NCBI GenBank assembly: GCA_016708845.1
Contig: JADJFB010000003.1
Span: 186,001-250,000 of the forward strand
DNA: 64,000 bases
Origin: Bacteroidota bacterium
GTDB lineage: Bacteria > Bacteroidota > Bacteroidia > B-17B0 > Aurantibacillaceae
Direction: 5' to 3'
The notes beneath the pieces were generated by a model, which was given only the letters and a program-made list of their open reading frames with translations, searched no databases and was not told where the DNA came from. Shown one piece after another: positions 19,923 through 30,668 of the stretch; the first letter of the stretch is position 1, and each line of letters opens with the position of its first letter. The translations under genes were made by a program, and so were the position numbers.

Positions 19923-19955
19923 CCTCACCCCAACTCTCTCCTTCAAAGAGGGGAG
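19923..19955. repeat. Intergenic palindromic element CCTCACCCC...CTCTCTCC...GAGGGGAG
   Basis: A C-rich then G-rich imperfect palindrome, unlike the AT-rich surroundings, between the esterase and cinA. From memory, elements opening CTCACCCCAA and ending GAGGGGAG recur between genes in Bacteroidota. Only one copy is in this window. Confidence 0.35.
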
Positions 19956-19967
19956 TATGGATTTATT

Positions 19968-21229
19968 TTAGTCTTCAATTTTTAAAATTAATTTACGTAA
20001 CATATTCATGGCTGTATTAGCTGTCATTTGAATATTGCGTTGTCTATTATGTCCAAATACAAATTGTTTTGGAACAATTCTATCTCCATAAGCTACTGCT
20101 ATCCAAGTAGTACCAACTGGTTTTTCGTCTGTTCCGCCACCTGGTCCAGCAATACCTGAAACTGCAATGGCCACATCTGCCTTAAAGGTATTTAATGTTT
20201 CTTTCGCCATTGCCATCACACACTCTTTACTGACAGCCCCATTCTTTTCAAAAATAGCATTACCAACTTTCAATAAATTGTGTTTAAACTCATTATGATA
20301 AGGAACAATACATCCATTGTAATAATTAGAACTCCCAGCTACACTCGTAATTAAATGAGAAATATAACCACCCGTACAACTTTCTGCTAATCCTAATTTC
20401 AAACCTTTTTCCAATAATAACTGCCCTAATATGTCTTCAATTTTAGGTTGAGCTTTGCCATATTCTTCGTAACCATAAATAAATTTCTCTATCAAAGGCT
20501 TCACCTTTTCTATTTGAGATTCTATTTTGTGATGTAGTTTTAACTCATCAAATCCTTTACTACTTAATCTCAATCGAACCATTCCTGGTGAAGGTAAATA
20601 GGCTAATCCAATCTCTTTTCAGTTAAACTATCTTCCCAATCACTAATTAAATCAGCTAAATCACTTTCTCCAATCCTTGCGTTAAAATAGTTTTATGAAA
20701 ATAAAAGGTAATTTAAATCTTCTTTTTATTTCAGGAATCACATTATCAGTTACCATAGCCTGCATCTCGTAAGGCACCCTGGCATAGAAACAAAAATAGT
20801 ATTACTTTTTTCCATCCACATTCCTGGAGCTGTTCCATTTTTATTTCTAATCACCAAACAACTTTTAGGTACTTCGGCTTGCTTTCTATTAATTTCTGAA
20901 ACTTCCTTATTTCGCTTCGAAAAAAATCCTGTAACATCTTTTAACACAATTTCATCTGTCACTAATTCAGTTTCAAAGTACTCGCAAAAGGTAGATTTTG
21001 TAATATCATCCTTTGTTGGACCAAGTCCGCCAGTTATTAAAACAATATCTGCACGTTTACTTGCATCCTCAAACGCCTTTAAAATAGCCGTTTTTTCATC
21101 GGCCACCGAACTCATGTGCACAACACTTACGCCAATTAAATTAAGTTCCTGAGCCATCCAAACAGCATTTGTGTTGGTAATTTGACCAATTAATATTTCG
21201 TTACCTATTGTTAAAAGTTCTGCATTCAT
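19968..21229 (-). CDS. cinA: CinA, competence/damage-inducible protein and NMN amidohydrolase (two to three frameshifts)
   Basis: Two-domain protein: an N-terminal MoCF-like COG1058 domain (MNAELLTIGNEILIGQ, ITGGLGPTKDDIT) and a C-terminal CinA domain (GLAESCTGGYISHLITSVAG, VSGIAGPGGGTDEKPVG) that deamidates nicotinamide mononucleotide. Frame breaks near 20755, 20692 and 20600-20620 separate the halves; repairing them gives about 418 residues, the normal size. The role in NAD recycling fits the adjacent pnuC and NadR-like genes, although they are on the other strand. Confidence 0.88.
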
Positions 21230-21327
21230 AGTATATTTGGCAATATATTTGTAAAACCACTGTAAATTTAAATATTAAGAGATAGTTCTCTTTTAAAAGC
21301 GTAAATACTTATTAAAAAATATCCATT

Positions 21328-22107
21328 ATGAAAACTAAATTAATCTTAATAACAACACTAGTTACTGTAAGTTTAACGTCAAAGTCACAAAACTGGGGTA
21401 ATATTATAAAAGATGCGGCTATCACAAATTCAACTTGTAATTGATAAAGCAACGGCTATTGTTACAGGAACTCCCAAAGCACCAGCTTTAACAAATGATG
21501 AAGTGATTAATGGCTTAAAGGAAGCTTTAAATGTTGGGACAAACAACTCTTCTAATTTAGCTTCAAAAGCAGATGGCTTTCTTAAAAACCCTGCTATCTT
21601 TATTCCTTGGCCGCAAGAAGCGAAAGATATGCGTGCCAAATTAATTAAAATGGGAATGCAGAAAAAGTAACAGAATTCGAGACTTCATTAAATAGAGCGG
21701 CGGAAGAAGCAGCAAAAAAATCGGTTCCTGTATTTAAAGATGCTATTACTGGAATGAGTATTGGCGATGGTTTTGCTATCTTAAACGGTGGTGATACTGC
21801 AGCAACTCACTACTTGAGAGAAAAAACATACGCTCCATTGAAAGAAAAATTTATGCCAACCATTAAAGAAGCAGTGACTAAAGCTAAAGTAGCAAGTTAT
21901 TGGAAACCTTTAGCGACTGCTTATAATAAATTGCCTGTGTTAAAACAAAATCAAATTTAGATGATTACGTTTGTAATAAAGCAATTAATGGTTTGATGAC
22001 TTTAATAAAGATGAAGAAGCAAAAATCAGAAAAGACCCAATGGCGCAAGTAACAGACCTTTTGAAAAAGTATTTGGTGCTAAAAATAAACTTCGACAAGT
22101 TCAGTAA
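21328..22107 (+). CDS. DUF4197 protein (frameshifted)
   Basis: Secreted or periplasmic protein of unknown function. It begins MKTKLILITTLVTVSLTSKS (signal peptide) and shows the DUF4197 core: EVINGLKEALNVGTNNS, IGDGFAILNGGDTAATHYL, KYWKPL-like AKVASYWKPLATAYNKLP, and EAKIRKDPMAQVTDLLKK. Indels near 21418, 21668, 21945 and about 22000-22060 split the frame. The last codons overlap a dispersed CTTCGAC element at 22090-22110, so the exact stop is uncertain. Two TATATTTG sequences (21232 and 21244) upstream could be its -7 element. Confidence 0.75.
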
Positions 22108-22110
22108 ACC
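22090..22110. repeat. Dispersed CTTCGAC...TCAG element
   Basis: CTTCGACAAGTTCAGTAAACC. It shares the frame CTTCGAC-n5-TCAG with the reverse complement of the two elements at 44838-44862 and 45796-45820. Confidence 0.4.
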
Positions 22111-22120
22111 TTAAAATAAA

Positions 22121-22151
22121 AGAAGCCATCAACTATCAAGTGATGGCTTCT
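22121..22151. terminator. Bidirectional terminator
   Basis: Perfect 11-bp stem AGAAGCCATCA / TGATGGCTTCT, 9-base loop, A-rich on the left and T-rich on the right. It lies between the convergent DUF4197 and DUF523 genes. Confidence 0.8.
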
Positions 22152-22152
22152 T

Positions 22153-22776
22153 TTATTTTACATTAAAATAGTTTTTATACCAATCTATTTCATGATGGTC
22201 TTTTGCTTCTTTATTAATAACGTGTGAAGCATCTATTTTTGAATACAAAATTTCTAAAGAGGCATAATCACGCTGACTAATCACTTTAATACCTGAACGC
22301 ATTAACTGAGCCGCACAAACTCCTGCACCAATCTGATAAACTTTATTTTCAGCAAATCGATTTCCGCTGTAAATAACCTGACTACCACAAGCCGCACTTA
22401 CATCCATCATCACTGCTAACTCAACATTTTCGGTTCTAGCAATTTCCAACATTTTTTCGGAAGCTTTAATCATTCCTTCTGACCAATCAATGCCTGAATC
22501 AGATAATACTTTAGCATTCCCTTCCAATACATCTAAACCAGTTCCACCATGTATATCACACATTTCTCGTGGAGAACCAAATGAATATTCCTCTGGACAA
22601 AATTTCACTAATTTTATGGTATGATAATTTAATAACTTTAGGACAGTTGGGTATTCTCCGTTAGCTGTTCCATCATAGCCACAAAGGATTCCCGTTAAAC
22701 ATGAGATTACTAATACACGCAATGGATTTTCTGCAGTGGGAGTTCTTAAAGTCTTAAGATAATTAATATCTGTCAT
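22153..22776 (-). CDS. DUF523-family protein
   Basis: 207 residues. The N-terminal Cys in VISCLTGILCGYDGTANG, the central FCPEEYSFGSPREMCDI and the Cys in MDVSAACGSQVIYSG match the DUF523 family, some members of which (TudS) use a [4Fe-4S] cluster to desulfurate thiouracil. The function here is not established. The gene is complete and ends at the shared terminator. Confidence 0.7.
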   Translation of the reverse strand: MTDINYLKTLRTPTAENPLRVLVISCLTGILCGYDGTANGEYPTVLKLLNYHTIKLVKFCPEEYSFGSPREMCDIHGGTGLDVLEGNAKVLSDSGIDWSEGMIKASEKMLEIARTENVELAVMMDVSAACGSQVIYSGNRFAENKVYQIGAGVCAAQLMRSGIKVISQRDYASLEILYSKIDASHVINKEAKDHHEIDWYKNYFNVK

Positions 22777-22849
22777 AATTATTCATTTAAATATTTAGGT
22801 GCATTTAATCATCTAAATTAAATTTGCATCTTTATACAAATTTAAACAA

Positions 22850-23493
22850 ATGACATTAAAAGAGCGTTACGACGGCGTTATTAATTATTTTAAAACGAAT
22901 GTGCCCATTGCTGAAACCGAATTGCAGTATAGTAACCCCTACGAATTGATAGTCGCGGTAATCCTATCAGCTCAATGCACTGATAAACGTATTAATCAAG
23001 TGACGCCGAAATTATTTAGAGATTATCCAAATGCGGAAGCTTTAGCATCAGCAAGTTCAGATACTATATTCAATTACATAAGAAGCGTTAGTTATCCTAA
23101 TAACAAAGCCAAGCATTTGGTAAATATGGCTAACATGCTTTTAAAAGATTTTAATGGCGTTATTCCGAGTGATATAGATGAATTAGTAAAATTACCAGGT
23201 GTTGGACGTAAAACAGCGAATGTTGTAGCATCTGTTATTTATGATAAACCTGCAATGGCAGTTGATACTCATGTGTTTAGAGTTTCTAATAGATTAGGAT
23301 TAACAAAAGCTAAAACGCCTTTACAAAGCGAACAACAATTAATAAAATACATTCCCGAACAATATGTGGCAACGGCTCATCATTGGCTTATACTGCATGG
23401 CAGATATACTTGCCTAGCAAGAACACCAAAATGTGAAATTTGTCCCTTAACCGAATTGTGTCTTTATTTTAAAACAAAAACGATAAACAATAG
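22850..23493 (+). CDS. nth: Endonuclease III
   Basis: DNA glycosylase/AP lyase for oxidised pyrimidines. It has the helix-hairpin-helix LPGVGRKTANVVASVI with catalytic Lys, the catalytic Asp in AVDTHVFRV, and the [4Fe-4S] motif C-x6-C-x2-C-x5-C ending in CEICPLTELC. As printed, the frame continues without a stop into the peroxiredoxin at 23555. Adding one A in the run near 23470 gives a stop at 23491-23493 and a 214-residue protein, the usual Nth size. The in-frame fusion is therefore probably an artefact. Confidence 0.9.
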
Positions 23494-23554
23494 TGCTCCT
23501 CATTCGTTATCAAATAAGAAAGTCACTTTAAAAAACGATATACCAAAATTAGTT

Positions 23555-24227
23555 ATGGCAACAAAAAAAATTACGACATCGGCAAGTTCAGCTGCAAAAA
23601 AATCAGCTTCTAAAAAGTTAGCGGTAAAAAAGACAGTAACAAAAGCTAGTACTAAAGCTTCAATAAAACCTGCAGCAAAAAAAACAGTTATTAAAAAGGT
23701 TGCAGTAAAGAAATCCCCAGCCATTGTTAAAAAAACGGCAGAAGTAAAACAAACAAAGTTTGTGGCACATAGTACTTCTTTAAAAACGGGAGATAAAGCT
23801 CCAGTATTTAAAGCAAAAGATCAAAATGGAAAATTAATTTCTTCAACAGATTTAAAAGGCAAAAACATTGTTCTTTATTTTTATCCCAAGGATAATACTC
23901 CCGGATGTACTATGGAAGCATGTAGTTTTAAGAGACGAGCATCAATATCTAAGTAAGAAAAATTTTGTGGTATTAGGTGTAAGTGCAGATGACGAAAAAA
24001 TGCATAAAAAATTTGCTACGAAATACGATTTACCATTCTCCTTATTAGCAGATACGGATATGAATATTATTAAAGCTTATGACGTTTGGGGAACTAAACA
24101 GTTTATGGGAAGAATTTATGATGGAATCATTAGAACTACTTTTATCATCAACGAAAAAGGCATAATTGCTCATGTGATTACAGATGTAAAGACAAAAGAA
24201 CATGGTAAGCAGATTTTAGATTTATAA
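23555..24227 (+). CDS. bcp: Bcp-type peroxiredoxin with Lys/Ala-rich histone-like N-terminal tail (one frameshift)
   Basis: Thiol peroxidase of the AhpC/TSA Bcp group: LKTGDKAPVFKAKDQNGK, VLYFYPKDNTPGCTMEACSF with peroxidatic Cys, and FGKK-like late region FMGRIYDGIIRTTFII. Before this, residues 1-75 are an extension of repeated KK, AKK and KKTV segments (for example AAKKSASKKLAVKKTV and PAAKKTVIKKVAVKK) resembling histone H1-like tails. Typical Bcp has about 150 residues, this about 224. An extra A near 23935 splits the frame. The position directly after nth suggests a shared role in oxidative DNA protection; DNA binding is inference. Confidence 0.8.
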
Positions 24228-24248
24228 AATATAACTATTCATAATAAA

Positions 24249-24275
24249 AAAGCGCTAGAAAATAACTAGCGCTTT
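24249..24275. terminator. Bidirectional terminator
   Basis: 10-bp stem AAAGCGCTAG / CTAGCGCTTT with loop AAAATAA, between the convergent peroxiredoxin and PD40 genes. The open frame of the PD40 gene runs into it, so its native stop is probably slightly earlier. Confidence 0.75.
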
Positions 24276-26350
24276 ATTTTTGAAGAAGTCAATATTACTT
24301 CCAACAAATACTCCCATCTTTTCTAGATCTTCTAGATAAATTCTTTTGCCATTGTACAATACTGTAACAAATGCATCTTTTTGACCTTTTAACACTACCT
24401 TTTTATTGTGTTCGTATGCTTCCTTGAGTGTTTTAAATTCACCACCAATGGTGATACGTGTAATACCATCATCTAACAATAAATTTTCTACAGCACCTAA
24501 TCCTTTTAAATGAGCATAGGTGTAATTTTTTGGTATTTTATAGGCAGCAATTTGCACTTTAAACAATAATCCTTCGGCAGTAATATCACCATACTTTTCG
24601 CTGTAGTCTTTAATTTTTTGCTGCAATTGATTATTAGGTACAAAATCATCTTTTTTAACAACGGGTTCTTTCACAGGTTTAACAGGTGTTACCACTGCAA
24701 CAACTGTATCTTTAATAATGGGAGCTGCAACAGAAACTGGTTTTAATGTGTCTGCAAAATTAAAGTTAATATCAAACAATTTTTCATCATAACCTTCTAA
24801 GGATGTGGTATTAATATCTAACGTTTTGTAAGGATATGATTTGTACTTATACGTCAATTTAAACATACCACCCGATGGCAAAGACACTAAATAATTTCCT
24901 GTTGCAGAGCTGCTTCCAAACTCTCCTAATTTTTTATTGTTTTGATCAACAATTTCTACTAAAACAGACGCTGCTATAGGCATACCTTCTGCCATAATTT
25001 TACCTTTTACAATATAAATAGAAGGCTTTTTACCTACATAACCAGGGTAAACAGTATAAATATCTTTCAATCCTTCTCCCCCACTCTTACCTGAAGCATA
25101 GTAACCTCTATCTCCATTAGCCGATAACACATAATAAATGTCATCATCCGTTGTATTAATTGGATAGCCTAAATTAATTGGCTTACTAAAAGTTGAATCT
25201 TTCCAATTTAAACGAGACTGAAAAATATCATAACCTCCCATGCTATTTTTTCCTTTAGAGCTATAAAATAGAGTAACTCCATCAGGATGTATAAATGGTG
25301 CGTCATCATCTAACGCTGTATTAATACTATCACCTAAGTTAACTACATTACCCCATGTACTGTCGGGTAATAAAGTAGCACGATAAATATCTTTTCCTCC
25401 AAAACCTCCGCCACGCTCGCTACTAAAATATAAATACTTTCCATTAGCAGTCATCGAACAGCTTCCTTCCCAAGAATACGAATTAACTTCTCCTTTTAGT
25501 TTTTGTGGTATAGACCATTCGCCACTTAATGAATTACTTATGTAAATATCTCCATGATCATCTCCGCTATCTCTATACACAAATAAATAAAAACCATCTG
25601 CACTCAAAGCAATAGCCCCATCATGTGAATTAGTATTAACATTTTTAATAGGCGAAGGTTTTGTCCACTGACCATCAATTTGAACAGCTTGAAATATATC
25701 TTCAAAATAAGTACCATATTTATCCGCTTCTTTAAATTCATTTTGCAAACCGCCAATACACTCGGGACCTCTGTATGTGTATATCATAATAGATTCATCG
25801 GCAGAAATTACAGGAACATATTCTTCATTTTTAGTATTTATAACATTTCCAAAATTGGTAATCTTTGCACTTTTTGGATTAGCATATAACTCTTTACCAT
25901 TAATACAATATTGTTTCAATTGATTGGCGTTATTTTTAAACTCAGGACTCAAGCCTTTTTTAGATAAATATTTATCAAGTAAAACCAAAGCTTCATCAAA
26001 CTTGTAATTGAAATGATTAGCCCTTGCAAAATCATATTCAATATTATCTACTTTTTTATTTTTCTCATAAACTTCGCCCAATAATTTTAAAGCCATTTCA
26101 TGCTTATCACTTCTATACAAAGCACATTTTCCGTAACAATATTTCAAAAACTCTTCTTTAGGATGTGCATTATATAAATTCTCGAATAAAGGAAGCGCCA
26201 ATAAATAATTGGCATCATCATACATCAACACAGCGCTAGCCATGGTGTCTTTTTCTGTTTTCTCCACTTTTTAGTGTTGGTAGTTTGAGAAAAAATATTT
26301 ACACTCAATGTAAGTAACAAAATAAGAAGGCTGGATTTTTTAGATAGCAT
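24255..26350 (-). CDS. Envelope protein with TPR-like N-terminus and PD40 propeller (one frameshift)
   Basis: About 695 residues. With one extra A near 26266 the protein starts at 26350 with signal peptide MLSKKSSLLILLLTLSV, followed by a TPR-like helical region (residues about 40-150), WD40-like PD40 blades (GKYLYFSSERGGGFGGKDIY, VTLFYSSKGKNSMGGYDIF) and a C-terminal segment (FKVQIAAYKIPKNY) that resembles a SPOR-like or peptidoglycan-associated tail. The layout resembles OmpA/PD40 proteins linked to type IX secretion (PorE-like), but the usual OmpA domain is absent. The role is inferred only from this. Confidence 0.65.
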
Positions 26351-26425
26351 ATACTTTATATAATAGTTGATTCTAATATACAATAAAAAACACCTTCGTA
26401 ATCAACAATTTTATAACAAAACAAG

Positions 26426-27049
26426 CTAGTTTAAGATATCTAAACTGCCCAAGCCTTCTCTTAAAATCACAAGTTCATCTTGGGAACAATCGATAACGGT
26501 TGAAGCATATAAATTACCAAAGCCACCGTCAATGACTAAATCAACTCGTTTTTCGTACTCCCGATGAATGACTTCTGGATCAGTAAAATAGTCCATAATA
26601 TCATCTTCTGTATTATGCAAACTTGTGGTAATAATGGGGTTTCCTAATTCCCTAATAATGGTATTACAAATTGTATTATCTGGAACACGAATACCTACCG
26701 TTTTTTTATTTTGTTTTAAAAGCTTAGGTACATTATTATTTGCCTCTAAAATAAAAGTATATGGACCAGGTAAAGCTTTTTTCATAATTCTGAATAATGA
26801 ATTTGAAATAGGCCTTGCAAAATTTGATAGGTGACTTAAATCGCTACAAACAAATGAAAAGTTAGCTTTTTCGGGTTTAATGTTTTTTAAACGACATAAT
26901 TTTTCAATGGCTTTTGGTCTCGTTATATCACAGCCAATAGAATAAACCGTATCGGTTGGATAAATAATAACACCATCATTTTTCAAACAATCAACAATAA
27001 ATTGAATGTCTTTTGGATGAGGATTATCATAATTTAAGCGAATAAGCAT
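26426..27049 (-). CDS. L-threonylcarbamoyladenylate synthase (Sua5/YciO/TsaC)
   Basis: 207 residues with the YrdC fold: IIYPTDTVYSIGCD, KNIKPEKANFSFVCSDLS, KALPGPYTFILEA, KTVGIRVPDN and a late STVIDCS. It makes threonylcarbamoyl-AMP, the donor for t6A at tRNA position 37, the substrate later modified by the MtaB encoded at 9214. YciO-like members of unknown role share the fold, so the assignment to the t6A pathway is likely but not certain. Confidence 0.8.
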   Translation of the reverse strand: MLIRLNYDNPHPKDIQFIVDCLKNDGVIIYPTDTVYSIGCDITRPKAIEKLCRLKNIKPEKANFSFVCSDLSHLSNFARPISNSLFRIMKKALPGPYTFILEANNNVPKLLKQNKKTVGIRVPDNTICNTIIRELGNPIITTSLHNTEDDIMDYFTDPEVIHREYEKRVDLVIDGGFGNLYASTVIDCSQDELVILREGLGSLDILN

Positions 27050-27066
27050 AATACAAAGGTACTGAA

Positions 27067-28723
27067 TTATTTCCCTATTACCTCTTCTAATGGCTTTCCA
27101 GTTGTGCCATTAGGAAAGGACATGTGCAGCATCATTGAAATAGTTGGAGCAATGTCAACAATATTTACTTTTTTCACGGTGCTTCCTTTGGGGATTCCTG
27201 AACCAAAAAACAATAAAGGCACATGTGTATCATAACTATAAGACGCTCCATGTGTTGTTCCTTTGTTATGATATTCCATCCAAGCTGGATTGTATGAGAA
27301 GGCGACATTACCACTTCTTACATGATTGTAGCCTTTTTGAATTAAATGTTTAAATGTTCCTTCAGTAAAATCATTATTCCTTAATACCTCTGAAGTATAA
27401 GCCTCTGCAACACCTTTAACCGTTAACAAGTAATTTACTAATACATGTTCAACAACTAATTTATTTAATTTCATTGCCATGATTTTTGCTTCGTTTAAAA
27501 ACACCTGTTGGTTTATCACCGATAGCACTAAACTATCACCAAACTGATTCATGCAATGTGTTTTAATATTTTTAGTCAATTCATCTTCGCTAATATAACC
27601 ACCTGGAATTTTCACGTCCATTAAATGCGCAGGCACATCGCAAGCACCATGATCAGCAGTTAAAAACAAGACGTAATTATCTTTACCAACTGTAGCATTT
27701 AATGTACTAATCAATTCTTCTAAATCTTTATCTAAACGCAAATACACATCTTCTACTTCTACACTTCTTGGTCCATAAGAATGCCCCACATAATCAGTTG
27801 ATGAAAAACTAATACATAGCATATCAGTTTGTTTTCCTTTTCCTAATTGTTCGGCTTTTAAACATGCTAAAGCTAAATCCTTAGTAATTGTATTGCCATA
27901 AGGTGTTGCTTTTATGATTTCAAAATTATTTTTATCTAACTGGACTTTATAATCGTAAGGAAAAATGGCCGTATCTTTTTTATTCGGTGCTGCTTCATAA
28001 TTATTTTTATCTGCCAAACTTTCAGTATAACCAGCAATGGATACAAGGTATTCCAACCTTTGGATAAATATTGTTTTGCTAGTTCTTTACTATTAAAATC
28101 ACTTACCCATGTTGGCAACTGAGTCATATAATGTGACTCGAAATAAATTTACCATTACTACCGTCAAACCAAAAGCACCATTTGCGCTATGGCCAGCAGG
28201 TAAAATCGAGCTTCTATCCTTTAAAGATATTGCAAACACTTTTGCTTTTGGTTAGTATTTAACTTTAACTCATCTCCAATAGTCGTTACCAATAAATTTT
28301 TGGGCGACATTAATCCAGCTTTACTTTCTGTACCAACTGATTTCACATTTGGGTCTTCTGTACAATAGGTTTGCTTACCAGTTTCTTTTACAAACCAATC
28401 GTTTGAAATAATGCCGTGCGTTGCAGGGCTTGTGCCAGTATAAATAGAAGCATGACCCGGCCCTGTGAAAGTTGGCACATAATTATAATGTGTGTTTTTA
28501 TAAAAATAACCTTCGTTAATTAGCTTTTTAAATCCACCGTTCCCAAATTTATTCCAGTAACGATAAATATAATCTTGACGCATTTGATCAACCACAACGC
28601 CAACTACTAGTTTAGGTTGTTTAAGTTCTGTGCATGAGTGATTGTTTACAATGCCTACTATTATTTTTCAGTTTTATTTTACGCAGATAAGCTGATGATA
28701 ATTCCTATTATTATTTTCTTCAT
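27067..28723 (-). CDS. PafA-like alkaline phosphatase family protein (several frameshifts)
   Basis: Periplasmic phosphatase of the alkaline phosphatase superfamily, about 550 residues. It shows VGVVVDQMRQDYIYRYW, the nucleophile Thr in PTFTGPGHASIYTGT, metal ligands in SSTDYVGHSYGP and TADHGACDVPAHL, and late KGTTHGASYSYDTHVPLLFFG. The Thr nucleophile is characteristic of the calcium-independent PafA group of Bacteroidota. The N-terminus begins at 28723 with MKKIIIGIIISLSA and is broken by indels near 28680 and 28620; others lie near 28225, 28130 and 28050. Confidence 0.8.
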
Positions 28724-28762
28724 GTATAATAGATTTGTCTAAATGTTTGAAATACTGAATTA

Positions 28763-30619
28763 TTACTCACAGAATTCAGGCACGATATCTTTCATCTTTG
28801 AAACAATACGTGTATTATCTTGAGTATTGAATAATAAAATGAGCTCGTTAATAAACTGTGTAACCTCAGCAAATTCGTATTCGCGCACCTTGCCAACTAA
28901 TATTTGCTGATGATGAGTTGGCAATGTATTTTCTGAACTCGCTAATAATTCCTCAAATAATTTTTCTCCAGGACGCAAGCCAGTATAAATAATTTTAATA
29001 TCTCTATCCTCCTTTAAACCAGAAAGCTTAATCATTTTTCGTGCTAAATCAACAATCTTAACAGATTGTCCCATGTCGAACACGAAAATTTCTCCACCTT
29101 TACCCATACAACCTGCCTCTAAAACTAACTGACAAGCTTCAGGAATCGTCATAAAGAAACGAGTAATCTCAGGATGTGTAATGGTAATTGGACCACCCTC
29201 TTCTATTTGTTTTTTAAAGCGAGGAATGACTGAGCCATTAGAACCCAATACGTTTCCAAAGCGAGTCGTGATGAATTTTGTTTGTGCGGTTTTCCCTAAA
29301 CTTTGTGTATAAATTTCAGCTATACGCTTAGAAGCCCCCATCACATTTGTCGGATTTACGGCTTTGTCAGTTGAAATCATTACAAATTTTTCTACCTTAA
29401 ATTCAACTGCTAAATCGGCTACTGTTTTAGTTCCTAAGATATTTGTTAAGATAGATTCTGATGGATTATTTTCCATCATTGGAACATGCTTATAAGCAGC
29501 GGCATGAAATACAATATGTGGTTTAAATGTATTAAACACATTACGCATACGATCTTTATTACGTACATCGCCAATAACAACTTCGTGTTTACAGGTCACT
29601 CCGTTTTCGTTAAACTCTAATTCTAATTCGTGTAAGGGACTTTCTGCTTGATCTAATAATACTAATAAACTTGGATTAAACTTAGCACACTGCCTTGCTA
29701 ACTCCGCGCCAATAGAACCAGCGGCGCCTGTAATTAAAATCGTTTTATTATTTAACTGTTCGTTGATTAAAGCATTATCTAATTTAATAGGCTCACGTTC
29801 TAATAACTCTTCAATGTTAATACTCTTAATTTGATTGAAGCTTAACTCACCGTTAATCCATTTTGCAACGGGAGGAACATTTAAAACACGAACGCCAAAT
29901 TGTAAGCACTCATCAATAATGTTATTTTTTTTATGCGGCGGTAAATTTTGAATACTGATGATCACAGATTCTACATCATTATCTTTAATCAATTCGGCTA
30001 ATTTAGAAGTAGAATAAACAAAGACACCTTCTAAACTTCTACCAATTTTCTTTTCATCATCATCAATAAAGCCAACAACCTTGTAGCGTACCGCAGCGTC
30101 TCTATCTAATGTGCGTTTAGTGATAATTCCACTTTCACCAGCGCCATAAATTACAACTTGCGTTTTTTGTTTTTCAGGGTTTCTATTTTCAAAATAAATA
30201 GCTTTAATTGCTAAACGTGAGCTAATCATAATAAAGATAGTTACCAGCGCATCAATTATAATAACAGAATGTGGAATAATATAATATCCCAATAAAATTT
30301 GACGTGTAAAAATATTAATGATGTATAAAACAAAACTACTCAGTAATACAATTACAAATATTCGCGAAGCATCTTTACCTCCAGTATATCTTACAACACC
30401 TTTGTATGTTTTAGATATAAAAAAAGCCAATAATCTTACTGATAAAACTAAAGCATAATCGTAAGGTAAATTTTTTAAATCTTCGGGAGGAATAGATTTA
30501 AAATTAAATCGCAAAAAGAAGGCTAAGGTTAAAGAAAATGCACAAATAATTAAATCAATAATTAAAATTGACCAGCGTGGTAAATTATACTTCCAAAAAT
30601 ATTCGAGTATCTTGTGCAT
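28763..30619 (-). CDS. Membrane nucleotide-sugar 4,6-dehydratase (CapD/WbpM/FlaA1 type)
   Basis: 618 residues: four N-terminal membrane helices (within residues 15-135), a CoA-binding-like Rossmann domain (VVIYGAGESGIIT), then the catalytic extended-SDR domain with ILITGAAGSIGAEL and the active-site stretch ISTDKAVNPTNVMGASKR. Enzymes of this kind convert UDP-GlcNAc-type sugars to 4-keto-6-deoxy forms for capsule, O-antigen or exopolysaccharide. The normal catalytic Tyr position carries Met (VMGASKR), typical of this group. No glycan cluster surrounds it here. Confidence 0.88.
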   Translation of the reverse strand: MHKILEYFWKYNLPRWSILIIDLIICAFSLTLAFFLRFNFKSIPPEDLKNLPYDYALVLSVRLLAFFISKTYKGVVRYTGGKDASRIFVIVLLSSFVLYIINIFTRQILLGYYIIPHSVIIIDALVTIFIMISSRLAIKAIYFENRNPEKQKTQVVIYGAGESGIITKRTLDRDAAVRYKVVGFIDDDEKKIGRSLEGVFVYSTSKLAELIKDNDVESVIISIQNLPPHKKNNIIDECLQFGVRVLNVPPVAKWINGELSFNQIKSINIEELLEREPIKLDNALINEQLNNKTILITGAAGSIGAELARQCAKFNPSLLVLLDQAESPLHELELEFNENGVTCKHEVVIGDVRNKDRMRNVFNTFKPHIVFHAAAYKHVPMMENNPSESILTNILGTKTVADLAVEFKVEKFVMISTDKAVNPTNVMGASKRIAEIYTQSLGKTAQTKFITTRFGNVLGSNGSVIPRFKKQIEEGGPITITHPEITRFFMTIPEACQLVLEAGCMGKGGEIFVFDMGQSVKIVDLARKMIKLSGLKEDRDIKIIYTGLRPGEKLFEELLASSENTLPTHHQQILVGKVREYEFAEVTQFINELILLFNTQDNTRIVSKMKDIVPEFCE

Positions 30620-30668
30620 CTCTGTAAAAATACATTTTTAGCACCAATAGACAAAATTGATTTTTGCA

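Noticed and set aside
22850..24227. True Nth-Bcp fusion protein
   Set aside because: One A added near 23470 gives a normal-length Nth with its own stop, and the peroxiredoxin has its own ATG; indels are frequent here.
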